The notes under the pieces: generated by a model
What the model was told of the DNA's origin: nothing
Database searches by the model: none
Seen by the model: the letters and a program-made list of their open reading frames with translations, nothing else
Part shown: in pieces, positions 24,371 through 32,930 of the stretch
How positions within the stretch are numbered: the stretch's first letter is position 1
Layout: each line of letters starts with the position of its first letter
DNA from: Tepidiformaceae bacterium
GTDB lineage: Bacteria; Chloroflexota; Dehalococcoidia; Tepidiformales; Tepidiformaceae
Assembly: GCA_958295975.1 (NCBI GenBank)
Contig: OY282446.1
Coordinates: 1,155,289 to 1,219,288 of the forward strand
Direction: 5' to 3'
DNA length: 64,000 bases
Position numbers and translations under genes: made by a program

Positions 24371-25948
24371 GTGTCCGAGCTCGATAGCGGCAACACCGCC
24401 TGGATGCTGTTCGCCACCGCGCTGGTGTTCTTCATGACGCCCGGGGTGGCGCTCTACTACGGCGGCATGACGCGCGGCAAGAACGTCGCCGGCACCATGA
24501 TGCAGATGTTCATGGCCATGGCCGTGGTGGCCGTGCTCTGGGTGACGGTGGGCTACACGCTGGCCTTCGGACGCGACGTGGGGCTGGGGCTGCTCGGCGG
24601 GTTCGACCACTTCGCCCTGCGCGACGTGGCCGTCGGCGTCGACCGCTTCGCCATCCACGGCCCCGAACAACTGGAGGCCGACCAGCTGCTGGCCCACGGC
24701 GTGCCCGATCTGCTCTTCATGGTCTTCTACATGGCCTACGCCATCATCACGCCCGTCCTCATCACGGGAACCTTCGCCGAACGGGCGAAATTCGGCCCCT
24801 TCCTGCTCTTCGTCGCCCTCTGGTCGCTCATCGTCTTCGCCCCCGTGCTGCACTGGGTGTTCGGCGTGAACGGCTGGCTCAACGTCTTCTCCGGGCCGGG
24901 CGTGCACGCGCACACGGGCATCAACGGGCTCGATTTCGCGGGCGGGCTGGCGGTGCACGTGAACGCGGGCTTCGCGGCCCTGGCGGCGGTGCTCGTCTTC
25001 GGACGGCGGCGGGGCTACGGGGTGACGCCCATGGAGCCGCACAGCACGGTCAAGATCTTCCTCGGCTCCTCCATGATGTGGTTCTGCTGCTTCGGCTTCA
25101 TCGCCGGCAGCGCCGTGGCCTCCGACGAGCAGGCGATCTACGCCTTCGTCAGCGCCATCGTGGCGGCGGGGGCGGGTTCGCTCTCCTGGATGCTGGCCAG
25201 CTGGTGGCACGGGGGGAAGCCGCGCGCGACGGCGGCGGACGCGCCGCCCTGGCGCCGCGCGTGGGGGCGGCTGTGGCGGAGCGGGGGACATCCCAGCGCC
25301 ATCGGCGCCTCCTCGGGCGTGACCGCGGGGCTGGTGGCGGTCACGCCCGCCTCCGGCTACGTGCAGCCCATGGAGGCCATCGCCATCGGGCTGGCCGCGG
25401 GCGCCATCTGCTACTTCGCCGTGCGCCTGCGCCCCCGCACGGGGCTCGACGATTCGCTGGACGTGATCGCCGTGCACGGCGTGGCCGGCGTCTGCGGGGC
25501 CATCGCCACGGGCCTCTTCGCCACCTCCGCCGTGGGCGCGCCGGAGTTCCGCGAGGGGCTCATCGCGGGCGAGTGGCGGCTGCTCTGGGACCAGACCGTC
25601 GGCGTGCTGGTGGTGGGCGGCTACTCCTTCACGGCCACCTTCCTCATCCTCAAGGGGCTGGACCTGGCCTTCGGGGTGCGCCTTTCGGCGGAGGACGAGG
25701 AGATGGGGCTGGACCTGAGCCAGCACGGCGAGCGCGCCTACGTGCGCCGCGAGGAGGACCACGCGGATCCCGGCTCCCTCTTCCCCGGCGGCATCCTGGT
25801 GCAGCCGGTGGCGCCGCTCATCCCGTCGGTGCCGACGCTGCCGCCGCGCCCCTCCGCGCCCCGCTCCGCCGCTCCGCCGCGCCAGCCGCCCCCCATTCCG
25901 CCGCCCCCCATTCCGCCGCCGCAGGGGGAGGGCGAAGGCGGGCCGTAA
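24371..25948 (+). CDS. amt: Ammonium transporter (Amt/MEP/Rh), second copy
   Basis: 525 residues, paralogue of the transporter at 22396. Twin histidines are in GLAVHVNAGFAALAAV and VIAVHGVAGVCGAIATG. Compared with copy 1 it has an insertion of about 20 residues after FALRDVAVGVDRF, and cysteines in MMWFCCFGFIAGS. It ends in a similar GLDLSQHGERAY segment followed by a Pro-rich tail. GTG start; GGGGGGAGCGC precedes it. The arrangement amt-glnK-amt-glnA is a compact nitrogen assimilation cluster. Confidence 0.94.
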   Translation: MSELDSGNTAWMLFATALVFFMTPGVALYYGGMTRGKNVAGTMMQMFMAMAVVAVLWVTVGYTLAFGRDVGLGLLGGFDHFALRDVAVGVDRFAIHGPEQLEADQLLAHGVPDLLFMVFYMAYAIITPVLITGTFAERAKFGPFLLFVALWSLIVFAPVLHWVFGVNGWLNVFSGPGVHAHTGINGLDFAGGLAVHVNAGFAALAAVLVFGRRRGYGVTPMEPHSTVKIFLGSSMMWFCCFGFIAGSAVASDEQAIYAFVSAIVAAGAGSLSWMLASWWHGGKPRATAADAPPWRRAWGRLWRSGGHPSAIGASSGVTAGLVAVTPASGYVQPMEAIAIGLAAGAICYFAVRLRPRTGLDDSLDVIAVHGVAGVCGAIATGLFATSAVGAPEFREGLIAGEWRLLWDQTVGVLVVGGYSFTATFLILKGLDLAFGVRLSAEDEEMGLDLSQHGERAYVRREEDHADPGSLFPGGILVQPVAPLIPSVPTLPPRPSAPRSAAPPRQPPPIPPPPIPPPQGEGEGGP

Positions 25949-26069
25949 CACGAATTTCACGGCGGGGGCGCGGCGGGCGTTGCCCCTTCGCCGCCCCGCT
26001 GGCGATGATAGGATGCATACGCGGCGCGCCGTCCCCGGCGCGCGCCCACCTGCGGAGAGGGAGCGAGGC

Positions 26070-27491
26070 ATGACCCCCGAAGACGTTCAGCGCATGATCG
26101 ATGAGAACGACGTCGTCGTGATCGACGTGAAGTTCACGGACCTGCTCGGCGCCTGGCAGCACTTCTCGGTGACGACGAGCGAGTGGAGCGAGGACGTGTA
26201 CCACGAGGGGCTGGGCTTCGACGGCTCCAGCATCAGCGGCTTCCAGAGCATCGAGCGTTCGGACATGATCCTCATCCCCGACCCGAACACGGCGGTGATG
26301 GACCCCTTCATGAAGCACCCCACGCTCAGCATCATGGCCGAGGTCAACGACCCGCTCACGGGTGAGGGCTACCCCAAGGACGCGCGCTCCGTGGCCCGCC
26401 GCGCCGAGCAGTACCTCAAGGTCACGGGCGTGGCCGACGAGTCGTTCTGGGGCCCGGAGCCCGAGTTCTTCGTGCTCGACAGCGTGCGCTACGACTCCGG
26501 GCGCGACTCCTCCTACTACTACATCGACTCCGCGGAAGCGGCCTGGAACACGGGCAGGGGCGACCCCGGCGAGCCCAACCTGGGCTACAAGACGGAGCAC
26601 AAGGAAGGCTACTTCCCCGTGCCCCCGCGCGACACGCTGCAGGACCTGCGCACGGAGATGGTGCTGGAGATGCAGAAGGTCGGCATCGAGGTGGAAATTC
26701 ACCACCACGAGGTGGCCACCGCCGGCCAGTCCGAGATCGACATGCGCTTCAGTCCGCTCGTGAAGATGGCCGACAACGTGCAGTGGTACAAGCACGTGGT
26801 GCGCAACGTGGCGCGCCGCGCGGGCAAGGCCGCCACCTTCATGCCCAAGCCCGTGTTCGAGGACAACGGCAACGGCATGCACGTCCACCAGTCGCTCTGG
26901 AAGGACGGGACCAACCTGTTCTTCGACGCCGACGGCTACGGCCTGATCTCGGAGATGGCGCGCTACTACATCGGCGGGCTGATCCGGCACGGGCCCGCGC
27001 TCATGGCCTTCTGCGCGCCCACCACCAACTCCTACAAGCGCCTCGTGCCCGGTTACGAGGCCCCCAACGTGCTCGTCTACAGCGCGCGCAACCGCAGCGC
27101 GGGCGTGCGCATCCCCATGCTCTCGAAGAGCCCGCGCTCCAAGCGCATCGAATTCCGCTCCCCCGACCCCACCTGCAACCCCTACCTCGCCTTCGCCGCC
27201 CTGCTCATGGCCGGGCTGGACGGCATCGCCAACCGCATCGACCCGGGCGCCCCGGTGGACAACGTCGACCTCTTCGAGATCGACCCCCGCGAACACGGCT
27301 ACCCCGTCATCCCCGGCTCGCTCGAGGAGGTGCTGGACGCGCTGGAGCAGGACAACGAGTTCCTGCTGCGGGGCGGGGTGTTCGACGAGGACCTGATCCG
27401 CACCTGGATCGACTACAAGCGCGTGCACGAGGTGGCCGAGGTGGGCATCCGCCCGCATCCGCACGAGTTCGCGCTCTACTTCGACGCCTAG
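26070..27491 (+). CDS. glnA: Type I glutamine synthetase
   Basis: 473 residues, length of GSI. Metal and substrate motifs are complete: GLGFDGSSISGFQSIERSDM, WGPEPEFFVLDSVRY, EIHHHEVATAGQSEIDMRFS, VFEDNGNGMHVHQSLWKDG, SYKRLVPGYEAPNVLVYSAR and RIEFRSPDPTCNPYLAFAAL. At the position of the adenylylated tyrosine of E. coli (KNLYDLP) it reads DNVDLFEIDP, so that tyrosine is missing. A possible promoter TTGCCC-18 nt-GATGAT lies at 25980-26009. Gene order points to coregulation with amt-glnK, with direct or feedback control rather than adenylylation. Confidence 0.96.
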   Translation: MTPEDVQRMIDENDVVVIDVKFTDLLGAWQHFSVTTSEWSEDVYHEGLGFDGSSISGFQSIERSDMILIPDPNTAVMDPFMKHPTLSIMAEVNDPLTGEGYPKDARSVARRAEQYLKVTGVADESFWGPEPEFFVLDSVRYDSGRDSSYYYIDSAEAAWNTGRGDPGEPNLGYKTEHKEGYFPVPPRDTLQDLRTEMVLEMQKVGIEVEIHHHEVATAGQSEIDMRFSPLVKMADNVQWYKHVVRNVARRAGKAATFMPKPVFEDNGNGMHVHQSLWKDGTNLFFDADGYGLISEMARYYIGGLIRHGPALMAFCAPTTNSYKRLVPGYEAPNVLVYSARNRSAGVRIPMLSKSPRSKRIEFRSPDPTCNPYLAFAALLMAGLDGIANRIDPGAPVDNVDLFEIDPREHGYPVIPGSLEEVLDALEQDNEFLLRGGVFDEDLIRTWIDYKRVHEVAEVGIRPHPHEFALYFDA

Positions 27492-27501
27492 GGGGCGGCG
27501 G

Positions 27502-28140
27502 ATGGGGGCGGCGGCCGATCGCTTCGCCATGACGCTGGGGCGCGCGCTCTACTCGATGCGCGCCATCCGCCGCTTCCGCCCCGACCCGCTGGCGCGGGCC
27601 GACCTGCGCGATATCCTCGACGCCGCCCGTCAGGCCCCCAACGGCGGCAACGCCCAGCCTTGGCGCTTCCTGCTGGTGACGGACGCCGCGAAGCGCGCTC
27701 GCCTGGGCGAGCTCTACCGCGAGGCGTGGTGGGCCAAGCGCCGCGACGAGGGCGTCGCCGGGCCGCAGGACATCCCGCCGGGCAAGAGCGTGCGCCGCTC
27801 GGCCATGCGCCTGGCGGACGAGATCGGGAGCGCCCCCGCCATCGTGCTCGTGTGCGCCACGGCGCGCGGCGCGGGCGCCGCCCAGTCCGTCATCCCCGCC
27901 GTGCAGAACCTCCTGCTGGCGGCGCGCGCCCTCGGCATCGGCGGCACCATCACCACCCTCCACGCCGTGGTGGACGAGCGCGTCCGCGCCCTCTTCGGCA
28001 TCCCCGACGAAGCGCAGGTGGTCTACTGCGTGCCGCTCGGCTACCCGCGCGGGCGCTTCGGGCCGCTCGCCCGCAAGCCCCTCGCCGAGGTGGCCGCCCT
28101 CGACGCCTGGGACGCAACGCCCGACTGGCTCGCCACCTGA
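27502..28140 (+). CDS. Nitroreductase family FMN protein
   Basis: 212 residues. Nitroreductase-fold signatures are SMRAIRRFRPDPLARADLRD (FMN-binding arginines), ARQAPNGGNAQPWRFLLVTD, IPAVQNLLLAARALGIGGTI and YCVPLGYPRGRFGPLARKPL. These flavoproteins reduce nitro, quinone or other electrophiles with NAD(P)H; the substrate cannot be predicted. It starts 10 nt after glnA and may be cotranscribed. A paralogue of similar length is at 39882-40559. Confidence 0.88.
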   Translation: MGAAADRFAMTLGRALYSMRAIRRFRPDPLARADLRDILDAARQAPNGGNAQPWRFLLVTDAAKRARLGELYREAWWAKRRDEGVAGPQDIPPGKSVRRSAMRLADEIGSAPAIVLVCATARGAGAAQSVIPAVQNLLLAARALGIGGTITTLHAVVDERVRALFGIPDEAQVVYCVPLGYPRGRFGPLARKPLAEVAALDAWDATPDWLAT

Positions 28141-28149
28141 TCCCGCCCG

Positions 28150-29052
28150 TCACTGCGCGAAGGCGTCGTCCAGCAGCAGGTCGCCCAGCCGACGCACGTA
28201 GCGCCCGCCCTCGCGGTCGACGTCCCAGCCGCGCGCCTCGAGCCGCGCGCGCAGGGGGCGCGTGCCCGCCGTGAGCGGCAGCTCGGCGGCGTGCGCGCCG
28301 TGCGTGCCCGCGTGGTGGGCGGCGCGCTCCACCATCCAGGCGTCCAGCCCGCGCCCCTCGTAGCCCGGGGCCAGCGCGGGCTCGCGGATGGCGGCGCGCC
28401 CGTCGCGCCCCACGCGCGCGTGGATGGCGCCCGCCACGCGCTCCCCGTCGGCGGCCACGAACCAGCCCGGACGCGGCCCCTGCGTGAAGGGCCACGGGTC
28501 CTCGCCCGTGAGCGCCGCGATGGCCTCCGCGTCGCCGCGCCGCTGCTCGCGCACGGTCAGCAGGGGCAGGCGGCGCTCGACCGTGAGCACGGCCAGCGTC
28601 CCCTCGCGGAAGGGTTCGCGCGCGCGCCCCACGGGCAGGTAGCCGAGCGCCGCGAAGTAGCCCGCCAGCCGCGGTTCGTCGGGGATGCGCGCGCGCACGA
28701 GCCGCAGGCCGCCGTCCTGCGCCCGCGCCTCCACGGCGCGCACGAGCGCGCGGCCCGCGCCCGCTCGCGCGGAGGCCAGCAGGTCGAAGCCGCCGATGCC
28801 CTCCTCCGCCTCGCGCCGCCGCACGCATCCGGCGAGGCCGCCGTCGCGCTCGGCCAGCAGAAACGCCTCGCCCGTCTGCAGGCGCAGGGCCAGCCCCGCG
28901 GCGTCGGGCGGCGCCGCCTCCGGGTAGCAGGCGTCGGAGGCGGCGAAGGCCTCCGCCAGCAGCGCGGCCATGGCGGGCGCGTCGTCGCCGCCCGCCGCGC
29001 GCACGGCGAAGCGCCTCGCGTCCGGTCTGGCGGGCGTTGTTGCGAGTGGCAT
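28150..29052 (-). CDS. Tandem GNAT-domain acetyltransferase
   Basis: 300 residues with two GNAT-like halves. The first (about 1-160) contains FLLAERDGGLAGCVRRREAE and AGAGRALVRAVEARAQDGGL, the acetyl-CoA loop, then YFAALGYLPVGRAREPF. The second (about 165-295) has WFVAADGERVAGAIHARVGR, ALAPGYEGRGLDAWMVERAA and ARLEARGWDVDREGGRYVRR. Substrate unknown. It is convergent with the nitroreductase gene (9 nt apart) and divergent from the thiolase. Confidence 0.85.
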   Translation of the reverse strand: MPLATTPARPDARRFAVRAAGGDDAPAMAALLAEAFAASDACYPEAAPPDAAGLALRLQTGEAFLLAERDGGLAGCVRRREAEEGIGGFDLLASARAGAGRALVRAVEARAQDGGLRLVRARIPDEPRLAGYFAALGYLPVGRAREPFREGTLAVLTVERRLPLLTVREQRRGDAEAIAALTGEDPWPFTQGPRPGWFVAADGERVAGAIHARVGRDGRAAIREPALAPGYEGRGLDAWMVERAAHHAGTHGAHAAELPLTAGTRPLRARLEARGWDVDREGGRYVRRLGDLLLDDAFAQ

Positions 29053-29162
29053 GGCGTCGCCCGCGATTGTACGGGCTCGCCCCGCGCGGCGGCGGGCGAG
29101 GGTCTACAATGGCGGCGCACACCCCGGCGGCCCCCGCGCCGCCCGCGAAGGAAGGTTCCGCC

Positions 29163-30338
29163 ATGGAAGACGTCGTCCTCGCCAGTGGCGTTCGCACCGC
29201 CATCGGCACGTTCAACGGCTCGCTCGCCAACACGCCCGCCTCCGCGATCGGCTCCACCGTCATCGGCGAGTCCGTCGCCCGCGCCGGACTCGAGCCCGGC
29301 GACGTCGACCAGGTGGTCATGGGCATCGTCGGCCAGGTGGCCGAGGACGCCTACCTCTCCCGCGTCTCCGCCATCCGCGCGGGGCTGCCCGTCGAAGTCC
29401 CCGCCGTCAACGTCAACCGCCTCTGCGGCAGCGGCCTCGAGGCCATCAACACCGCCGCCCGCTACGTGGAAACGGGCGACGCCGAGGTGGTCGTCGCGGG
29501 CGGCGCCGAGAACATGACGCGCCTGCCCTTCTACCTGCGCAAGGCTCGCTCCGGCTACCGCCTCGGCCACGACGAGATCGAGGATGGCATCATCAAGCTC
29601 CTCAGCGACCCCTTCGAGGACCACCACATGGGCATCACCGCCGAGAAGCTGGCCGAGGAGTACGAGATCACCCGCGCCGCCCAGGACGAGTTCGCCGCCG
29701 AAAGCCAGCGCCGCGCCCTCCACGCCATCGAGGAAGGCCGCTTCAGGGAGCAGATCGTCCCCGTCACCGTGCGCGAACGGCGCGAGGAGCGCGTCTTCGA
29801 CACCGACGAGTTCCCCCGCGCCAGCACCGCCGACCAGCTGGCCAAACTGCGCCCCGCCTTCAAGAAGGACGGCATGGTCACGCCCGGCAACGCCAGCGGC
29901 ATCAACGACGGCGCCGCCGCCACCGTGGTCATGAGCGCCGCCAAAGCGGACGCGCTGGGCGTGAAGCCGCGCCTGCGCCTCGTGGCCCGCGCCGAGGCCG
30001 GCGTCGACCCCTCCATCATGGGCAGCGGCCCCATCCCCGCGGTCCACAAGGCGCTGGAGAAGGCGGACATGTCGCTCGACCAGATGGACGTGATCGAGCT
30101 GAACGAGGCCTTCGCCAGCGTGGCCTGCGCCTGTTCCAACGAGCTCTCGCTGGACCCGGCGAAGACGAACCCGAACGGGGGCGCCATCGCCCTCGGCCAT
30201 CCCGTGGGCGCGACGGGCGCGATCCTGACCGTGAAGCTGATGCATGAGCTGGAGCGCACGGGCGGCCGCTACGGCCTCGTGAGCCTCTGCATCGGCGGCG
30301 GCCAGGGCATCGCCACCATCTTCGAGCGCCTGGACTAG
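29163..30338 (+). CDS. Acetyl-CoA acetyltransferase (thiolase)
   Basis: 391 residues. The nucleophilic cysteine is in NVNRLCGSGLEAINTAARYV, followed by GGAENMTRLPF. The C-terminal His and Cys are in NGGAIALGHPVGATGAILTV and SLCIGGGQGIATIFERLD, and VIELNEAFASVACA is conserved. Either acetoacetyl-CoA synthesis or beta-oxidation is possible; no partner gene is adjacent. ATG 29163 has AAGGAAGG upstream, and TACAAT (29105-29110) suggests a leadered transcript. A strong hairpin follows the stop. Confidence 0.93.
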   Translation: MEDVVLASGVRTAIGTFNGSLANTPASAIGSTVIGESVARAGLEPGDVDQVVMGIVGQVAEDAYLSRVSAIRAGLPVEVPAVNVNRLCGSGLEAINTAARYVETGDAEVVVAGGAENMTRLPFYLRKARSGYRLGHDEIEDGIIKLLSDPFEDHHMGITAEKLAEEYEITRAAQDEFAAESQRRALHAIEEGRFREQIVPVTVRERREERVFDTDEFPRASTADQLAKLRPAFKKDGMVTPGNASGINDGAAATVVMSAAKADALGVKPRLRLVARAEAGVDPSIMGSGPIPAVHKALEKADMSLDQMDVIELNEAFASVACACSNELSLDPAKTNPNGGAIALGHPVGATGAILTVKLMHELERTGGRYGLVSLCIGGGQGIATIFERLD

Positions 30339-30351
30339 CCCGCGCCCGCGT

Positions 30352-30376
30352 CCGCGCCCCCACCACGGGGGCGCGG
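30352..30376 (+). terminator. GC-rich hairpin after the thiolase gene
   Basis: Perfect 10-bp arms CCGCGCCCCC and GGGGGCGCGG with loop ACCAC, 13 nt after the thiolase stop. No U tract follows, only a G run, so termination efficiency is uncertain. Confidence 0.6.
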
Positions 30377-30400
30377 GGCGGGGGGGAAGAGGAAGCCCGA

Positions 30401-30535
30401 TTGACCTACCGCATCCTATCGACTGAGGATCGTGATGCTCTGGTGCTGGGCGAGACATGCGAGCGGATACGCTTCTGTGTCCGTTCGAGCTTCCGCTCGT
30501 GGAATGAATGCGTTGAATGGGAGCGGTCATACTGA
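30401..30535 (+). CDS. Possible 44-residue protein
   Basis: An open frame from TTG 30401 to TGA 30533-30535, with AGAGGAAG six bases upstream. The product would read TYRILSTEDRDALVLGETCE near its start and has three cysteines; I do not recognise it. It ends directly beside the stop of the gene on the other strand. Base composition is that of the AT-richer patch, not of the thiolase. It could equally be the end of a decayed gene. Confidence 0.35.
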   Translation: MTYRILSTEDRDALVLGETCERIRFCVRSSFRSWNECVEWERSY

Positions 30536-31267
30536 CTAGAGGACGAGCTGGAAAAATCGGCTTCCCCAACGCCTTTCGAGATCATGCAAGCGCTTGTCGA
30601 TGATGGGAGCATAGTCGGGTGTGGGAAAGATGATGAACGCACGCTGGCTTGTTGCAAGGATTCTCGGAATTCTGTAGATTTTTTTGGTGATAGATTTCCA
30701 CTGATTCATCTGATTAACACGTCCTTTTTGGTCGCGAGCGCAGTGCTGATAGATTACGACCGTCTGCTGGTGGTTTAGAAATTCATGAATCTCATTCGGA
30801 TAGGTATACTTTGGAGAATCTTTCCGTCCCATTGGCATGGATCGGGGTGCGATGCCGGTGTCAGGATCAAGAAAGATGATTTTCTTTCCCGTGGTATGTT
30901 TAATCGCATAATCCATCCATTTTTTACGCGATTCACCGCCTTTTGTAGTGCTTGCTTCATGGAAAGCAGTATTTCCGAGGATGCCACTCTGCTCGACGGA
31001 TTTCAGACTCCTTCTGCCGCTGCGGACGATCTCCGCAAGGCAGTCGTAGAGTTTGGGATCAAGGCTACGGAATTGGTCCTGTTTGTTGAGATAGCCGATG
31101 TTATTCCCATAGCTTTGAGGAGTGCGCTGGATAGTCTCTTCGTCCGGCACGTACCACACGACGCCCAGCGACAGGCGCGGCTCCTCTTCCGGGTAGATAC
31201 CCGTGAGCGCACGCAGGAGGCCGTATTTGCCGAAATCCCCGATGTCGCCGACGAACCGGTTCTGCAT
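30536..31267 (-). CDS. Uncharacterised protein with GDIGDFGKYGLLR start
   Basis: About 243 residues of a family I have seen only as uncharacterised. It starts MQNRFVGDIGDFGKYGLLRA. The other strong segment is KKIIFLDPDTGIAPRS followed by SPKYTYPNEIHEFLNHQQTV and VIYQHCARD. The D-P-D-T-G with nearby Y and QH looks like an enzymatic core, possibly a nuclease or methyltransferase-type fold, but I cannot name it. The start overlaps the stop of the upstream lipoprotein gene (TGATG), so the two are probably coupled. The region is visibly AT-richer than its surroundings (many AAA, ATT and TTT codons), a sign of recent acquisition. Confidence 0.75.
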   Translation of the reverse strand: MQNRFVGDIGDFGKYGLLRALTGIYPEEEPRLSLGVVWYVPDEETIQRTPQSYGNNIGYLNKQDQFRSLDPKLYDCLAEIVRSGRRSLKSVEQSGILGNTAFHEASTTKGGESRKKWMDYAIKHTTGKKIIFLDPDTGIAPRSMPMGRKDSPKYTYPNEIHEFLNHQQTVVIYQHCARDQKGRVNQMNQWKSITKKIYRIPRILATSQRAFIIFPTPDYAPIIDKRLHDLERRWGSRFFQLVL

Positions 31268-31860
31268 CAGTTTAGTGGGTAGCAAGTCAGCTGGGGGAGT
31301 GCGTCAGTAATACCTCGAACATCCTTGAACTCCAACGTGTACCATTCTTCTCTGTAGTTCTGCACTTGAATAAGGAGATGAGTTGACGTAGCCAGCAGCT
31401 GTGCAAAAATATAATCACCGGAGAGTACACCGATCTCAATGCTGCGCCACTGCCTCTGTGCGGGTGTGTCCTGACGATCACGGCGATAGCGAACTTGCAA
31501 TAATTCGCCACTAAATCCGATATAAGTCCCAAAATTGAGACCGACGAAGAAAGAATCAGAAGAGTCACATCCCATGATGATAGCGGGGTGATCTGCATCG
31601 ATATCCGGCTCAAATCCCTGAATGGTGTCAGCTGGAAGGTAAATTGTCGATGAATCCTGTCCCGAGAATAGATCGGTACTCTCGCTGAATTCCCAAGCTG
31701 GAACCGTTTCGGTCGGGGCCACAGTGCTTGTCGGGACGACCGTAGGGCTGGTAGTGACGGTCTCGGTCGTCATGGGCGGGGTTTCGCTGGAGCAGGCGAT
31801 CATCCACACGGCAGCCACCGCGATGAGGGTTGCGATGATCAGATGTTTGACGCTGGGCAT
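31267..31860 (-). CDS. Lipoprotein of unknown function
   Basis: 197 residues. MPSVKHLIIATLIAVAAVWM leads to the lipobox MIACSS, then a Thr/Pro/Val spacer (about 25-60) and a globular C-terminal part with three cysteines: GCDSSDSFFVGLNFGTYIGF and SGDYIFAQLLATSTHLLIQV. Unrecognised. The last 120 residues share the AT-rich composition of the next gene, while the signal region is GC-richer, so this may be a composite of native and acquired sequence. The upstream in-frame start at 31917 would precede the signal peptide and is unlikely. Confidence 0.75.
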   Translation of the reverse strand: MPSVKHLIIATLIAVAAVWMIACSSETPPMTTETVTTSPTVVPTSTVAPTETVPAWEFSESTDLFSGQDSSTIYLPADTIQGFEPDIDADHPAIIMGCDSSDSFFVGLNFGTYIGFSGELLQVRYRRDRQDTPAQRQWRSIEIGVLSGDYIFAQLLATSTHLLIQVQNYREEWYTLEFKDVRGITDALPQLTCYPLN

Positions 31861-31985
31861 GGTCCCTGTCTCGGCCACCGCCGCCAACCCGCCATCCCGG
31901 TCGCGCTCGTCCGCCATGCGCCGACTATAGCGCCAGCGCCACCGCAGACAAGCGCGGGCGGCTGTAGACTGCGGAGGGAGCCGTG

Positions 31986-32300
31986 ATGCCGCTTGACGAT
32001 GCCGCCGCCGAACGCGCCGCCGAAGCGGTGATCGCGCCCGCCATCCTCAAGGCGCAGCCCGCCTGTCCGCGGCATCGCGCCCCGTGCGCGCGCTGCGAGG
32101 GCTCGTCGCCGTCGCCCCGCGCGCGGATGCTCGCCGAACGCGGGGCGAGCGTGTGCGCCTGCGAGGCCGAGGCCTGCACGTGCGGCGTCGCGGCCTTCCT
32201 CGTCGCCGGGGGCGCGACCGCGCTGGCCGCCATCGCGCTCACGCTCGCGGTCCAGGATGCGTTCGCGCGCGCCGCCCGGGATTCCCTCGCCGGCGCCTAG
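31986..32300 (+). CDS. Small cysteine-rich membrane protein
   Basis: 104 residues (105 if the GTG at 31983 is used). The N-terminal part has cysteine clusters, PACPRHRAPCARCEGSS and CACEAEACTCG, then a hydrophobic helix (about 70-92). The cysteine spacing could bind zinc or an iron-sulphur centre, but there is no standard motif. TAGACT and GGAGGGAG precede the start. Function unknown; the stop overlaps the next gene on the other strand by 4 nt. Confidence 0.65.
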   Translation: MPLDDAAAERAAEAVIAPAILKAQPACPRHRAPCARCEGSSPSPRARMLAERGASVCACEAEACTCGVAAFLVAGGATALAAIALTLAVQDAFARAARDSLAGA

Positions 32301-32755
32301 CGGTCGCGGTGCTTCAGAAACTCGGCGACCGGCGCGAGGAACAGGATATTCGCACCGGCGATGCTCACCCAGGCGCCCACTCCGGCGCTGGCGGTATACC
32401 CCTCTTCATCGTAGGGAGAGAGGGTCTCCGTCCCCAGAACGGCGATGGAAGCGGCGAGGCCAAACATGGCCACCGCGAAAACGAGGGCGCGGTGGTATCT
32501 GGCGGCGTAGATCGCCGCGATCACCAGCGCCGCGATGGCGAACCCGCAAACCACCGCGCCGCCCTCAATGCGATACCAGGAGTCGGTGCCGATCAGATCC
32601 TGGAGGAAGGACTGGGAACCCTCGATGACACCACCCTGATGGGGATCATCGTGGGGGTGGGGATATGCGGTGACCCTGAGGGCGGGCAGCGCGACGCCGA
32701 CGATCAGCATGATCGCGCCAGCGATGGCCGGGACAGTGAACGGCAGCCTGCCCAT
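32297..32755 (-). CDS. Small multi-pass membrane protein
   Basis: 152 residues with four hydrophobic segments: about 5-28 (VPAIAGAIMLIVGVALPALR), 65-85 (GGAVVCGFAIAALVIAAIYA), 88-106 and 120-142. The loop after the first segment is rich in His and Pro (YPHPHDDPHQ). No family recognised. It stands alone between oppositely oriented genes. Start ATG at 32755. Confidence 0.7.
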   Translation of the reverse strand: MGRLPFTVPAIAGAIMLIVGVALPALRVTAYPHPHDDPHQGGVIEGSQSFLQDLIGTDSWYRIEGGAVVCGFAIAALVIAAIYAARYHRALVFAVAMFGLAASIAVLGTETLSPYDEEGYTASAGVGAWVSIAGANILFLAPVAEFLKHRDR

Positions 32756-32791
32756 GCCGCAGTGTAGCGCGCCGCCCGGCGCGGGCGTCCG

Positions 32792-32926
32792 CTAGAAGAA
32801 GAACAGCTTCATGGCGGCCAGCGTCAGGGCCGCGATGCCGATGCTGGCGCTGACGATGACGCCCCCGACGATCAGGAGCGCGCGCCTCAGCTCGGCCCTC
32901 AGGATGCCGCGCGTCGCCAGCTCCAC
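32792..32926 (-). CDS. 44-residue single-pass membrane protein
   Basis: GTG 32926 to TAG 32792. The product begins ELATRGILRAELRRALLIVG after the start residue and continues as one hydrophobic segment ending KLFFF. GGGGGAGGGG at the end of the zinc-ribbon gene provides a ribosome site, and the start lies 4 nt after that gene's stop, so translation is likely coupled. A charged N-terminal helix followed by one membrane span is typical of small regulatory membrane proteins. Confidence 0.5.
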   Translation of the reverse strand: MELATRGILRAELRRALLIVGGVIVSASIGIAALTLAAMKLFFF

Positions 32927-32930
32927 GGCC

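Noticed and set aside
29067-29110. TTGTAC and TACAAT as a promoter pair for thiolase
   Set aside because: Spacing is 32 nt; only the TACAAT hexamer is retained as a possible -10.
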